DNA from: Manduca sexta
Taxonomy: Eukaryota; Arthropoda; Insecta; Lepidoptera; Sphingidae
Length of the DNA: 64,000 nt
Reading direction: 5' to 3'
NCBI RefSeq assembly: GCF_014839805.1
Contig: NC_051117.1
Location: forward strand, 6,758,001 to 6,822,000
Shown: positions 10,496 through 22,387 of the stretch, one piece after another
How positions within the stretch are numbered: the stretch's first letter is position 1
Layout: every line of letters starts with the position of its first letter
The notes under the pieces: generated by a model
What the model was told of the DNA's origin: nothing
The model's database searches: none
What the model saw: the letters and a program-made list of their open reading frames with translations, nothing else
Made by a program: the position numbers and the translations under genes

Positions 10496-10800
10496 TTTTT
10501 ATTGCTTTGAATGACGAGACAAGCTTGCCGTTCGCCTGATGGTAAGCGACACGACCGCCCATAAACAGTAGAAACACCATCCAACACCTTGAATTACAAA
10601 ATATTGTTTGGTATTCCACTGCGCTCGCCATCTTGAGACATGAAATGATAAGTCTTATTACATCCAGTAGTTACACGGGCTACAATGTTCTTCAAACCGG
10701 AACACAACTGTGTCTAAACACTGTTGCTTGGAGGCTGGAATAGATATTGCGGTGGTACCTACCCAGGCGGACCCTCACATATGAGAGACCTACCACTTGT
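10496..10800 (-). repeat. Repeat-B, near full length
   Basis: A complete Repeat-B on the minus strand. The T-run at 10496 is the complement of the A-tail, followed by the complements of the ACGGCAAGC, CATCCAACACC and TTCAAACCGGAACACAAC blocks, ending at TGAGAGACCTACCA near 10795. The 76-codon open frame at the end is a shadow. Confidence 0.8.
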
Positions 10801-11282
10801 AAAATTATTTAAACCAAGACTTGTATACCAACATTATTATTATTTAAAAATCTTTATGGCACATCTAAAGGATAGAAAACCAAAATATTATATAATATTA
10901 GGCTTAAAAAATAACTACAAATTGCATAATATTTTTACCCCAAATATATACTGACGCATTCCAAGCCATAAACTAAGAGTACTTAAGTCTTTAGTTATTA
11001 TTGGTAGTGATGATTCTGAAGTCGTTGCCATTTCAAAGCTTCAATTATAATTAACTAGTTTGTTAATAAATCAGTCCCGTATTACCGGAAAATATTTTTA
11101 CCCCTGAAAATACGCGCCATTCTTGCAAATTATAGTTATGCATGTATTGTTCAAAGGTTTGTTATATTATGGAATTCCAATACATAGAATTTCCCACTAT
11201 ATATAAATATAGCATGCCCTTATAGCGTAGTTATTGCGTTTATATTACCTGTATTTATAATTACAGAATTATTTTAGTAATA

Positions 11283-11480
11283 AATTGAAGTGAAGGAAAA
11301 CATCGTGAGGAAACCTACACATCTGAGAAGTTCTCTATAGGAATTTCGAAGGTGTGAGAAGTCTACCAATCCGCACTAGGCCAGCGTGGTGGACTAAGGC
11401 CTAATCCCTCTCAGTAGTAGAGGAGGCCCGTGCTCAGCAGTGGGCAAGTATATAATACAGGGCTGATATTATTATTATTA
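11283..11480 (+). mobile_element. SINE-A, 5' truncated
   Basis: It starts at GTGAAGGAAAACATCGTGAG and keeps all the 3' blocks and an (ATT)n tail. The tRNA-like head is missing, as expected from incomplete reverse transcription. Confidence 0.85.
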
Positions 11481-11548
11481 TTATATAACATACTAATATT
11501 GTAAATGTGAACCTTGTGTTGCTTGTGAAAGTGAGATGCTAATTATGC

Positions 11549-11579
11549 TATGCTAATAAATGTGTTGTTTATTAGCATA
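11549..11579. repeat. Small perfect hairpin
   Basis: TATGCTAATAAA at 11549-11560 is matched by TTTATTAGCATA at 11568-11579, with a 7-base loop. No flanking gene explains it as a terminator. Confidence 0.7.
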
Positions 11580-11676
11580 CAGAAATTGATGAACGATTTA
11601 TTACTTATATCCATAGATATTCAACTATATAGTTAGTTATAGACCGGAATTTAGGGCCCACATTTTCTGCTCCAAA

Positions 11677-11960
11677 GGTTAATACCTCAGAACAATAACA
11701 AGCATAGAAGAAAAGAACAAGACAAATATTATGTTGCTAAGATCGGCTTGTCGGCCACCGTGGTCACCTCTATGATGCCGAATCAAAAAGCAAATTAATG
11801 TCAAATGTTACAACCTGTCAACGCATAAACACAATTTAGTTACGTTATACGTGTGTCAGAAGGAATCGCAACACAATTAAATTTGTTGCTGTCAAAGACG
11901 GTTTACACTCAAATATAATAGTATTACTTCTATGCTTTTTATTGTTCTGAGGTTATTACC
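11677..11960. mobile_element. MITE with 35-bp inverted ends
   Basis: The left end begins GGTTAATACCTCAGAACAAT and the right end finishes with ATTGTTCTGAGGTTATTACC, its near-exact reverse complement. The match extends into AGCATAGAAG and CTTCTATGCT. The 284-bp length and lack of coding sequence fit a MITE. The target duplication is not clear and I cannot assign a superfamily. Confidence 0.8.
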
Positions 11961-12199
11961 AATTATTAATAAGGGTCGTATTTGAATCGTCGGTATGGCA
12001 AGACGTCACAGCATCCTTAAATATTACACAAAACTCATAACATAAATATCGATGACAAAAATAATATATTTACAGAAAATATACTAATATTCGCATTAAA
12101 AACTTGCAAATCATGATGTATTTTATATTGATGTTTTTCTTTTTTACGATAATTTGCGACACTATTATATATACGCAAAATTTTTGTATGACTATAAAA

Positions 12200-12400
12200 A
12201 GACTCAGATTCGAATCCCGGGTCGGGTAAATTGATATTTTCCGCTCAGTATAAGGAGTTTGGAATTTCGCGCGATATCCTAAACTCGGCCCTTATTATAT
12301 GAGACGGAATACACATGTTGTAAAATACGTGTACTAGTTACATCTCTGCCTACCCTGAGATAATGGCGTGAGCGTGGGTGTGTTGACTGTGTGGACTTTA
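12200..12400 (+). mobile_element. SINE-C, diverged
   Basis: It keeps a box-B-like ATTCGAATCCCGGGTCGGGT stretch near 12210 and the SINE-C body (CCGCTCAGTAT, then GAGACGGAATACAC and ATCTCTGCCTACCC). Box A and the first part of the head are lost. Confidence 0.65.
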
Positions 12401-12609
12401 GAAGTGTATTTTGAGTCAATAAGGTAAATGAACAATATAAATACTTTAGTCAAACGTATTTTGACGTGACCAGCGTCATGTTACATTGTCCTATAGTGGG
12501 AATACCGTTTTGGGAACGTCAAAGTTCAAAACGCGGCCAAGAATTGACGTAGTCGTAAGTTCTGGGCATGCGCGGTAATTCCTATATTATTTTATGGACA
12601 TAAAGTTAT

Positions 12610-12700
12610 GCAATAATATAACTATTTTGCGGATAATTCGCGGTTTTTATACCTATATATTTGTTTCCTAAAGTTTCGCAGACTGCAGCCTTCGTGGTCT
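12610..12700 (+). repeat. Repeat-K copy
   Basis: It contains CGCGGTTTTTATA followed by GTTTCGCAGACTGCAGCCTT, matching the Repeat-K order (A/T-rich stem, ACGTTTCG, CTGCAGCCTTCATGGTC). Confidence 0.55.
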
Positions 12701-12829
12701 CATTATGCGTAGGTCGGTCAATAGCCAAATTTAAAAACAATTTAAATTTAGTTATGTATTAGTAACATATCACTCAACAAGTTACGAGAATCCTTCGATT
12801 GTTTCATTAGGTAAGTGATTCTTCCTAAT

Positions 12830-12995
12830 CGATTTTCGGCCACGGCGGCCAATCTCAACGGAGATCAACCACGCAGGAGATATTATAGTGCACAAGTGTG
12901 TACAATACACAAGCACTTTCTGTATCTTCACTCTCATAGTCCGGTGAGACGGCAATCCGACATAACCGGAGAGAGAATTTAGGCAGGTACCGGCT
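12830..12995 (-). mobile_element. SINE-E, head missing
   Basis: It keeps the 3' tail block CCACGGCGGCCAATCTCAAC and the AGTCCGGTGAGACGGCAATC block. The match stops near 12995, before the tRNA-like head seen at 735 and 18355. The 106-codon minus-strand frame across it is a shadow. Confidence 0.65.
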
Positions 12996-12999
12996 GGCA

Positions 13000-13355
13000 A
13001 GCAACTCATTGGAGCAGATTGAGCATATTTATATTCTAATGCAACTAAAAATCGCCGTAGTGATGGGCGTGATACACCTCTACCTACTCCTTCAAACGGC
13101 AAGGCGTAACGATATGTTTGTTTTATGTAACTACGGATTGATCAATATTTATAAATGTCCGCAATATTACATAATAATATTTATATCAATCATGTTTTAT
13201 CAGGTAAATTGATAACGCAATGTGCAAATATTAGCAGGAAGGAAAAACATGTATCAAATGTTTTAAAATTGCCTCTGTGATAATTTGAGTTGCTGTGAAC
13301 TTTTGAGAATCATATTAAGAATCTCTAAGGTTCATATTACTCTGGCGGGGAGCGA
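13000..13355. other. AT-rich gap
   Basis: No gene or repeat family is recognised. Confidence 0.4.
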
Positions 13356-13359
13356 ATTC

Positions 13360-13885
13360 GCAGCGGACCCGCAGCTAACACGCTGCGTATGCGCAACGTC
13401 TTTATTAACGCCATTTTGAACAGTCTCGTACGACTCTTTTCTTCAATTAAATTTAGTTATCGCAAGTATGAGTCTTTATGTTGTACTAGATGCGACAATT
13501 CTTTAAATGTACCTCTTGACATTCGCATGTAGTCAATATTTTCATTCGATTGCAAAATAACGCATAGTAGTATATTATATCTTTTTTACATCCGTCAAAG
13601 ACTGGTAGACAATGCTTTCGGCTTTAAATCCGTTATTCATTGTAGTATAAAATGTGTATATATAAATAAATTGACAATTTTTATTCCTTTCTAAACTAAC
13701 TAAGCAATCGATGTCTTCCAGTCGATTCGTTTAAAACAAAAACTTTATTGCTATACCTGCTTACGGTTTTGTTTTTTGCGTGTTAGAAAAAATAAAAATT
13801 ACAATGTTTTCTCGTCTAAACCCATTTTGTTACTGACTTTCCAAGTAGGAAGTCCGCAGCGTGTTCGCTGTACCTCCGCTCGGAA
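13360..13885. repeat. Possible inverted-end element
   Basis: CAGCTAACACGCTGCG near 13370 and CGCAGCGTGTTCGCTG near 13855 are inverted repeats with one mismatch. They bracket about 500 bp of AT-rich DNA, and both sit in GC-rich patches. This could be a decayed DNA transposon; no transposase is seen and outer edges are unclear. Confidence 0.35.
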
Positions 13886-14344
13886 TTAGCCAGTTTGATA
13901 GGTCTCTAAATAAAATGGTACTTCTTACTTTTTTTTGTTTATGTTCTAAATTTAAAAAGGTCTAAATAAAAAGCTGTAAGAAGTACATATTATATACCTT
14001 TTTATTTATTACAATTGTGTTTATGTTCTAAATTTAAAAATGTGTCACCTATTGTAAAAAATTAACGGTATAATAAATAAAGTAAAACAGTAACGCGACT
14101 TATTTGCGTCAGCGACGGTGAATTATTCCACAAAAAACCGCAAAGAACTCCTTTGCGTCAGGTGAAGAATATAAAAAACCGCAAGGGAAAATCACGAATT
14201 TTAATAGTTTACCGCCTATGCTGATACTAGTCTGATTTTTTGTGTAATTTACAGAAAATAACTGCCTAATGATTTCATACCGAAATTAATAAATACCAAA
14301 CTTATTTTTTTATTATCGTTATTTAAAATTGTATTACGTTTCCT

Positions 14345-14580
14345 CCATTTTTTGCGGGAAAACGCGTTATCGCTACCACCAATTGGAGGGTGACTGGGAC
14401 GGTTATGTTGGTTTTACCGGTCTTACGGCCCAATGTCGACTCGGGAGTATAGCATCCGAGCGAGCATTGGACCGAGTCCTTAACCCCTGTATACCCTACA
14501 CCGGCATACCAACCAAAACCCGCGGTGGCCTCCTTCAGCGCATATGGGACGGCCTTGTATCTTCTTGCGCTAAGATTGGT
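14345..14580 (+). repeat. Repeat-F copy
   Basis: It carries CGGGAGTATAGCATCCGAGC, ATTGGACCGAGTCCTTAACC and GCATACCAACCAAAACCCGC in the order found at 1250 and 59905. The 86-codon and 137-codon frames on the two strands are not preserved elsewhere. Confidence 0.65.
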
Positions 14581-14861
14581 GGAAATTGAAGCTTGTAAAA
14601 CCTCAAATATATCAAAGCGCGCAATACTCTTGGAAATAATGAATATGACGTATATTATAACTAATAATAACATTTTGTCAGAATTCAAATAACTTAAACA
14701 TGACGAATTTATTCTACACTTTGACCTATAAAACAAGCCAACGCAATTTGAATCGTTCGCTAGAATTGTTTCGACTTAATACCAATGATGTATTACTTAA
14801 AATTTATGGATACGGCTTCTATACTGCACTCGGCTTTTAACCATCATCATTATCATCATCA

Positions 14862-14985
14862 TCAGCCCTATATTATATACTTGCCCACTGCTGCACGGGC
14901 CTCCTCTACTACTGAGAGGGATTAGGCCTTAGTCCACCACGCTGACCTAGTGCGGATTGTTAGACTCCACACCCCTCAAAATATA
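14862..14985 (-). mobile_element. SINE-A, 3' fragment
   Basis: The complement of the SINE-A end: ATCAGCCCTATATTATATAC, CTACTACTGAGAGGGATTAG and CACGCTGACCTAGTGCGGAT, then it breaks off. A (CAT)n-like run at 14843 is the tail. Confidence 0.8.
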
Positions 14986-15070
14986 GAGATCCGATCTATC
15001 AGATTGAGCTCACAGTGTCTTGAAGTCATAGTAAACATAAGACTTCAAGATCTTTGTCAGGCTAACAAAT
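14985..15070 (+). repeat. Repeat-P fragment
   Basis: It contains GAGCTCACAGTGTCTTGAAG and AGTAAACATAAGACTTCAAG, shared with 43310-43400. It replaces the expected continuation of the SINE-A copy, so one inserted into the other. Confidence 0.45.
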
Positions 15071-15159
15071 ATTAAATAGTTAAAAAATATAAAATATATA
15101 ATTATTATTACAAATTACAATATAACGCGTTAGAGAACATGTCATTTTCATTAGTATCA

Positions 15160-15360
15160 TCTATACATGTTATGAAACAAAGTCCCCTTTTCTGTCTGCA
15201 TGTTATCGATTTTCCCAAAATCTACTGAACGGATTTTTATGAAATTTGGTATGGAGATAGTTTGAGACCCTGGGAAGAACATAGACTATTCTATTGCAAG
15301 AAAATATATTACAAGACTTTAATCCCGGAAAAATCACGCGGGCGGAACCGCGAACACCTA
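15160..15360 (+). mobile_element. Short Helitron-type element
   Basis: It begins with TC after an A (TCTATACATGTTATGAAAC) and contains ATGAAATTTGGTATGGAGAT and GACCCTGGGAAGAACATAGA. It ends at a decayed hairpin, CGCGGGCGGAACCGCG. The same sequence is the 3' part of the large element at 57950 and most of 24016-24230. The final CTAG is lost. The 62-codon frame is a shadow. Confidence 0.65.
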
Positions 15361-15651
15361 TTTATATATAACATTGTTGATATTTGGCGTCATCATAAAA
15401 TGGTTTACGATTACCAACCGTTAGATAATATTTTTATTTTGAAACACTAGATGTAAACGATTGCGCAAGTTCATTTGATTATATTTTAATTATAAATTAA
15501 TTATATAAATCGCATTTGGGATTTTCCACGAAAAATGTATTACTAATATAAAACTTAAAGGTTATTTATCGTTTATCTACTTATTTGGATATTGTGGCTT
15601 AACCACTTAATGCTTAGGCTGTGTTTTATAAATAAACAATAATTATAATAT

Positions 15652-15815
15652 TTGTAATAATATCAGCCCTGTATTATATATTGTCGCAGTAGAGCACGGG
15701 TCTCCTCTACTATCGAGAGGGATTAGGCCTTAGTCTATCACGCTGGTTTAGTGCGGATTGGTAGACTTCACATATCCTCAGAATTCTTATAGAGAATTTC
15801 TCGGGTATTATAATG
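15652..15815 (-). mobile_element. SINE-A, 5' truncated
   Basis: It carries the complement of the SINE-A 3' end (ATCAGCCCTGTATTATATA) through to the ATAGAGAATTTCTCGGGTAT block, then stops. The head is missing. Confidence 0.8.
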
Positions 15816-16094
15816 ATTATAAAAATTTTATTCGCTTTAGCACGTCATATAAAATAGACCTAGAATTATTATTACTATAAAATAATGTACTAAATGTAGG
15901 AACTAAATATTACTAAAATAACACATTCACAATAACTCATCAAAAACAAATCACTTACCAATATATTCTTACGACTTTAGTTTGTATGACATTGAATCTT
16001 TTCGGTATATTACATAATGAAATCCGGCAACGTGATATGAATGAGTCACAAGTCACGGCAGTTCACGAAATGTTCTCACACGTCATTAATGCGC

Positions 16095-16260
16095 TATCTG
16101 GAAAATTGGGTGACGTCGAATTTGTGACGTGGTTTTGAATTTCGAATGTTATTTCAGAATTAGCATGACGTCATTCTGGTTTTATAATTCTGTTTTCGAA
16201 TTTTTGAAATTCGAATGTTATTTTGCCGCCGACAAGCGTGATGTCATTTAGAATTTTGTT
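16095..16260 (+). repeat. Imperfect duplication with TGACGTCA sites
   Basis: AAATTCGAATGTTATTT-type stretches recur at about 16135 and 16215, each followed by a TGACGTCA- or TGATGTCA-like site (16166-16173 is exact). TGACGTCA is the consensus for CREB/ATF proteins, but no gene is nearby. Confidence 0.4.
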
Positions 16261-16317
16261 TTTTAATGTATTTCCCATAATGATTTTCTTAATTTAGATT
16301 GAGAATAGTTTACGAGG

Positions 16318-16410
16318 AAATTATTTTTCGGATTTTTGCGGGGTTTTTTATATTATAATTTTCTCTCGACGTTTCGCAGAACCCTTTAGTCACGGGTGGG
16401 ACTGAGGTGA
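16318..16410 (+). repeat. Repeat-K copy
   Basis: An ATTTTTCGGATTTTTGCGGG stretch, then TCTCTCGACGTTTCGCAGAA and CACGGGTGGGAC: the Repeat-K order. Confidence 0.6.
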
Positions 16411-16414
16411 TGGT

Positions 16415-18350
16415 ATTCCGAAAAGTCAATTTTACAAAATTTACTTACAATTTATAATTATATAATTTTTGTAAATTATTTAGCTGTTGTCGATCCGATC
16501 TGCGCAGAATAAACGCACAAAGTCTTAAAATCTGGCCGCCGGTCTTTTGGGTTCCGATTGAATTAAATGTAGAACGGGATCCCAGGCTTGTACATCTATC
16601 TATGAACTGGACATATACATAGATAAGGGTCTAGCTTCTATAAAAATGTAGAGTCAAGAATTTCTTAGTAAGTATCGATTGTATTACTAACCTACAAGAT
16701 TATTTGTTATAGGTTTTGCTTATAATAAAATTTCCCCAGAAAACTGTTTTAGGGGAAAAAGAAGCTTTAACCACTGTTCCACCTATCTTTATAGCATGTT
16801 GTCCATCTCTTGACTACTATTTTTTGTATAAACATTAACAGCAAATGCAAAATATAAATTGATCGGTGGGACAGTTCATGCGACTGTCGCGATGTGTAGA
16901 CCTATAGGGATAAGTTAAGTAATGTTTTTTTGCGACAAGCTAAGACTTTTTCGTGCCAGTCCCGTCTAATTTGCTTTAATATTATATCATAATAATATGA
17001 TGTAATTCTAATTACCTTTCGCTCTTAACCACCTTCAGTTACGGCGGAGTTTTGAACAACTCGCGTGATTTATTCTTGAAGGTTGTATCCAAACTACGAA
17101 CTGCGTAAATCAAACAATAGCATGGCATTGTTATAAATCTAATAACCAATAACAATACGAATATTGAACAATAAAAGCCCTTTACAAATAATTAGTTTTG
17201 TTCCTTAATTTTCTCTTTGTTGTACGTAATAGTGTTTTTTATCTGTCGCTAGGTGTTTTGATCGGAAATTGATTACGAAAATTAATTATGAGTAATCGAA
17301 TTGAATAATACATGTGGTGGAAAAATTGCTTTGATTGGGTAATTATTATATCCCAGTGTCCTGTTGTAGCATCAAAGCCCATACAGTAGGACAGGCCGGC
17401 ATAATTTTGACAACTGCCAATACAGCAACTTTTGTTGGAGTATATTATATTTTGTAAGTATTCACTATAATTTTCTGGTAAGTTTTTACGGTTTATAGGC
17501 CAACCAAATAGAGAGCAAATTAATTACGTTTATCGTTAAAAAATGTACAGTAAAATTTCTATAAAGCCTTTTTATGTTGTCTTTTAATAGGTAAACTTAA
17601 AATTATATTCATAAATCTTATCTTACCGACTTGGCAAGACTTCAGATTTTTTTTACATTACGAGTGTGGCTTAAATATCAACTCATAATAGTAACGAACC
17701 TACGTCATAAGACTAGGTTTACGTTACGTCATTTTCTTTTAAAACAAAATTAAAAAACGTGCCGCAAATATCTCGCGGAATTCAATCAAACTAAAAGAAA
17801 TTACATAAAGAATTATAATCAAGATAAACAGAATCCAAATATGACATAACCGAACGCCTGTGCGTCACGGATTCTTAAAAATGTAAATCAAATATGGCGG
17901 CCCGCGTTTTGGCGCCAACCTGTGGATGGCCGGTGAGTCATATCGCGAGAATTACGTATCAAGACTACATTCGTGCTTCTGAGTATTGATTTTCTAGCAC
18001 TTTTTCGATGAGTCAAACTTTCTCGCTTGAGTCATAGTTCTTAGGATGTTGGACAACTTTCAAGGAAATAATTTGGATGTCTGTATGGCTGGGTTAGGTT
18101 TTAATAAAATCTAGGTGGAACTAGTTTTAGTTTGCTAGAATAATACGTTATGCATTTATATGTAAGTATGTCATTAATATCTATTCATTATATATTGTAA
18201 ACGTTCTTTAAATAAATTATTAATAAATTGCACAAAAAGAAGTCCATAAATATGTAAAAAGTAACGATAAACGATACTTATTTCAATTTTATGGAAATAT
18301 CAAGGAACAATAATTATTTTTGACTCTTTTAAAAATCTATTAATCAACTG
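16415..18350. other. Long gap, mostly unannotated
   Basis: A Repeat-P word is at 16485-16512. Otherwise I see no repeat or gene. An ATG-led frame at 17894 ending at a GTGAGT splice-donor-like site is discussed as a finding; it is too short to list as a gene. Confidence 0.4.
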
Positions 18351-18354
18351 TATG

Positions 18355-18635
18355 CGCAATACACAGGTGCACTCTCTGTTCCTTCACTCTCATAGTCCGG
18401 TGAGACGGCAATCCGACATGACCGGAGAGAGATCAGGCGCAGGATCATCAGCTTTATGTGCTTTCCGAGGCACAGGGGTATCACACCGCCTCTTTCTTAC
18501 TCTGAGCTGCGACTGAATAATTTTTAAGACGGAAAATCCACAGTCACAATTATTGTTAACTCGACCCGGGATTCGAACCCAAGACCTTAGCCCGGTCTTA
18601 GTCGTACCAACGCATCACACCACCGTGACAATAAC
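18355..18635 (-). mobile_element. SINE-E, near full length
   Basis: The head near 18635 includes a box-B stretch (complement of GACCCGGGATTCGAACCC at about 18564). The body carries AGTCCGGTGAGACGGCAATC and CGACATGACCGGAGAGAG. It aligns with 735-1053. Confidence 0.75.
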
Positions 18636-18831
18636 GCGTTCAAAAAAAATATAAAAAAATAAAATTAAAATTTCTAGTGTTTTCTCGTATCAAATTGAAA
18701 TTACAAAGTCCTTACAATTCTAGATTGATAAGGATTACATTTCACTTGTTTTTATTGCATCACTTTATATTTCGGAATTAGATGACGTGTCGGTAGATAG
18801 GTATTATCAGACGACAGTCGGGACTATACGG

Positions 18832-19055
18832 AGTAGTGGCGAAGGGGAACGAAAGGGAAGCCGACATAAATATACTTAGGTACTAATATGCATAAGCAGG
18901 GAGAAAGGTAAATTTTTTCATAAGGGAAGCCGACACAATATGTGGTAATACGCATCTGTAAATCGCAGATCGCATTCATCATGAGATAATATTACATTTA
19001 ACATAAATTACGAAAGGGAAACCGACAGGAATCTGGTTATATGGACTTCGCCACT
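18832..19055. mobile_element. MITE-G, with internal duplication
   Basis: The left end AGTGGCGAAGGGGAACGAAA and the right end GGACTTCGCCACTG are inverted. The inner GGGAAGCCGACA block occurs twice (about 18858 and 18925), suggesting a duplication of the left arm. CATAAATTACGAAAGGGAA near 19003 fits the family. Confidence 0.65.
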
Positions 19056-19369
19056 GATAATCAGACAACTCTTGCCGTACCTTAAGATCCACCCCCAAGC
19101 ACACGGCCTTGAGCATGCGTTCCACATTTACAGCGCACGAGTTACGTACGACAATGTGCATAGATTTACGAATAATTATTAAAAAAAAAACGATTTTAGA
19201 ACTTGCGAAAATTATAACTACTAATATTTTCCTTATTCAATTGTCTATCTAAAAGTGTCTGTTGTTAATTAAAATGATGTACATTAAAATTGCAAATAAT
19301 TAAAAAAAATAGTGGCATTTTCATTGTTATTAATGAAGCAATATCCACATTATAAGGGTGTAATTTTCC

Positions 19370-19510
19370 AAAAAAGAACCTGACAACATATATGTACTAA
19401 TATGCATAAATGCAGTCTACAAATCGTTCTAATGATAATTTGGCTTTACATAAATAACGAAAGGAAGCCGATAGGAATCGGTTTACACGGACCCTTCACC
19501 ATTAAAGGCA
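19370..19510. mobile_element. MITE-G copy
   Basis: It contains TACTAATATGCATAAATGCA, CAAATCGTTCTAATGATAAT and CGATAGGAATCGGTTTACAC. The outermost GTGGCGAAGG ends are decayed. Confidence 0.65.
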
Positions 19511-20071
19511 TTTTTTTGAGACACGGAACTCTAAAAACCGAACAAAAGAATTTCCTATGCGTCGTAAACAAAGTATTACGAAATGGTTATCGCGTATTGA
19601 TAAGTTATCGCTTACTCACCGGTTATTTTGAGGTCGAAAAATAATTATTATCAACATCCATCGGATTATTTATTATGAAATTCATGTAAAACATTTTAAT
19701 CACGTTTTTTATTAAAATATTTTCGTCACGTTTTTCGGATATTGTTACAATATTTTTTTGTTTACGAATCGATGACTGACGTGTTTTTGATCGTGTTACA
19801 GCACGTGTTCGTGTTTGTTAGGAATTTACTGCGGAATTAGGTATTAAAATTTATATTTCATGATTCATTTGCATATTGCTCTGTAATACAATTCCATTAC
19901 GTATTATTGATTGACAGTTAATTACACCTTAGGAAAATTTTTCATATAGGTTGAGGTAAAGTTAACATTCTGAGAAACATGACTTCGGCCTATTTTGCCT
20001 TTGTACTGCTTTAGTACGTTAGTTCACGTGTTGTAGGCAAATGTTATGTAAAAATATGATTATTTATTTCT

Positions 20072-20245
20072 TTGATTGCCGTTCGCTTGATGGTAAGCGA
20101 TACGACCGCCCATAAACAGTAGAAACACCATCCAACATCTTGAAATACAAAGTTTGGTATTCCACCGCGCTCGCCATCCTGAGACATGAGATGTTCAGTC
20201 TTATTATGTCCAGTAGTTACACTGGTCCAGGAGTTTGAATGTTCC
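20072..20245 (-). repeat. Repeat-B, partial
   Basis: The complement of the Repeat-B 3' half and middle, from TTGCCGTTCGCTTGATGGTA to CAGTAGTTACACTGG. The 5' third is missing. Confidence 0.75.
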
Positions 20246-20311
20246 TAAACAACTTCGTATATAATGGTGTAATTTAATTTATTGTTTTCCTATTTTGAAA
20301 CCTATGTTTAG

Positions 20312-20495
20312 TGGCGAAAGGTCCATATAACCGGATTCCTATCGGCTTCACTTTTGTAATTTATGTAAGCAAACTATTAAAATAAATGATATTGATAAGA
20401 TAATGAAATTAATAGTATAGTGCTAAAATCCAATTATAATTATTATTAGTACGTATATTTTGTGTCGGCTTCACTTTCGGAAAGTTTCAGCGTTA
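20312..20495. mobile_element. MITE-G copy with internal insertion or divergence
   Basis: It starts TAGTGGCGAAAGGTCCATAT and ends with TTTGTGTCGGCTTCACTTTC and AAAGTTTCAGC. The middle (about 20370-20440) is AT-rich and unlike other copies. Confidence 0.6.
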
Positions 20496-20654
20496 TTCAG
20501 TCAATTCCATTAAATTTACAATGATTAATACGGAAATATACAAAACAATGTCAATATGAACTAAATTTCACTTCATACATTAATTCTGACACCGTTTATT
20601 CTAATTTTTATTTTGCTGTCTAAATGCTACAGAATCGTTTGAAAAAATTAATTA

Positions 20655-20775
20655 TGTATGGGCCAGCGTGGTGGACTAAGGTCTAATCCCTCTCAGTAGT
20701 AGAGTAGGCCCATTTCCAGCAGTGGGATTACTATGCCACTAAATGTTAATAATATAATACAGAGCTGATAATAAC
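20655..20775 (+). mobile_element. SINE-A, 3' fragment
   Basis: It carries GGCCAGCGTGGTGGACTAAG through CAGCAGTGGGA, then about 25 bp of foreign sequence, then ATATAATACAGAGCTGA and an AATAAT tail. Confidence 0.7.
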
Positions 20776-20795
20776 AATAATAATGTTTCGGGAAA

Positions 20796-21035
20796 ACATG
20801 TACACACTCACGTCTTTTATCCCCGAAGGGATAGGCAGAGGTGTAACTAGTGTACCCACTTTCCGCAGTATGTTCCGCCCCATGATATGAGTGGGCGAGC
20901 CTATCGCCATATCGAGCACAAATTCCAAATTTCGGGCTGATATTGCGTAGAAAAACCCAATATCACTTTTCCCGATTCAGGGATCGAACCCAACACCCCT
21001 GCACTACAGTCATATCGTTATACAACTACGTCACT
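20796..21035 (-). mobile_element. SINE-C, near full length
   Basis: The tail side starts at TCACGTCTTTTATCCCCGAA. The body contains CGAGCCTATCGCCATATCGA. The head near 21030 has a mutated box B (complement of GGGATCGAACCC). It lies just 3' of the SINE-A fragment. Confidence 0.75.
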
Positions 21036-21273
21036 TAGGTAAAATTCCATCTTGTATATCACAGCATATAGTAAGAAATACAAATTAAAGTGTATCTAAC
21101 GTTCGCTTGTAAAGGACTTGTTATTTAAATCCTTGTTATGAATGACACACAATACAAGGAACTGGTCCGCGTCTATTTATAAGCCAACGTTACATAAGAC
21201 TTTGCGTAAGGACTGGTCGGGCGACTATCAACGACTATATCAAAATAGAATTGTGTCATACTAACAAAATAAT

Positions 21274-21605
21274 ACTGGCCATTAAGAATTTATATCGATT
21301 ATATGGAAAGGCGATTATCCCAAGTTCCGATATATTGATGTTCTATTTTTAAATATTGCTGGCCACAAAAAAATTACATTGACTATCTCGAAAAGAGATT
21401 ATGTTAAGTTCTGATATATTAACGTTCTATTTTTAAAAAATGCTGGCCAGAAAGAATTTACATTGATTATCTCGAAAAGAGATAATCTGAAATTCCGATA
21501 TATTGGCGTTCTATTTTTAAATATTGCTGTCAACAAAGAATTTACATGGATTATCTCGAAAATCGAATATCCCAACTTCCGATATATTAATGTTCTATTA
21601 TTAAC
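21274..21605 (+). repeat. Tandem repeat, 84 bp x 4
   Basis: Four units, each starting near CTGGCC(A)CAAA or a variant (about 21275, 21360, 21444, 21529). Each contains GATTAT, TTCCGATATATT and GTTCTATTTTTAAA. Spacing is 84-85 bp. A single diverged unit lies at 24685-24800. Not coding. Confidence 0.85.
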
Positions 21606-22160
21606 TTATCTACAAACTGTACAGTTACTATAGTTTTTATATCTTCGCTAAATGCAATGTTTATTTTCTTGAATAAATGGAATTTATAAAAAATAATTAA
21701 ATTATTCTTATTAATATTACAAGGACACTATAAGCCACAAATATCTTTAAATGCTATTAATTGAATTGATATAAATGGTACCTATAATTCTATTGTCATT
21801 TCCATATTCATTCAATATTCAAAATTGAATTTCCTATAACTTTTTTTAACTCAAAATCGTGATGTCAATGTAATATTAATTATAATTGCTGAGTTCAGTC
21901 TAGTCGAGATCCTATTCTGTTGAGGAAAAATGTTTGTCAGTCGCGAAATACCCGCGGAATATTATTAGAATAGTAAACGTAACCTATTTCAATGAAAAAT
22001 TATGTTTCATGTTACAAATACTTACCTTTTGTACGTATGCCAATTATTTTGCGTTTTAATTTGCCAACGAGTCACAGTTATTTAATATCGCAACGTAATT
22101 TTGTGTTTGACGAATATTATTCATTTTCCTTTTAACCAATCTGGTGTCAGATGGAATTGG
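21606..22160. other. AT-rich gap
   Basis: Nothing is recognised beyond AT-rich sequence. Confidence 0.4.
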
Positions 22161-22164
22161 AATT

Positions 22165-22375
22165 AACAGACATCACGGATTTATCCCCGAAGGGGTATAC
22201 AGAGACGCAACTATGGCACCCACTTTTCGCCAAGTGTGTTCCGTCCCATGATGATAGGGGGCGAGCCTGTCGCCTTATTGGGTATAAATTCCAGATTCTG
22301 GGCTAAAAACCCAAATATCACTTTGCCTGACCCGGGATTCGAACCAAGGACCAGAGCGCTATCGTACCGCATGCC
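22165..22375 (-). mobile_element. SINE-C copy
   Basis: It has the tail block CACGGATTTATCCCCGAAGG, CACTTTTCGCCAAGTGTGTT, CCGTCCCATGATGATAGGGG and the head complement CCTGACCCGGGATTCGAACC. The outer part of the head is lost. Confidence 0.8.
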
Positions 22376-22387
22376 GAATTAGAATTA

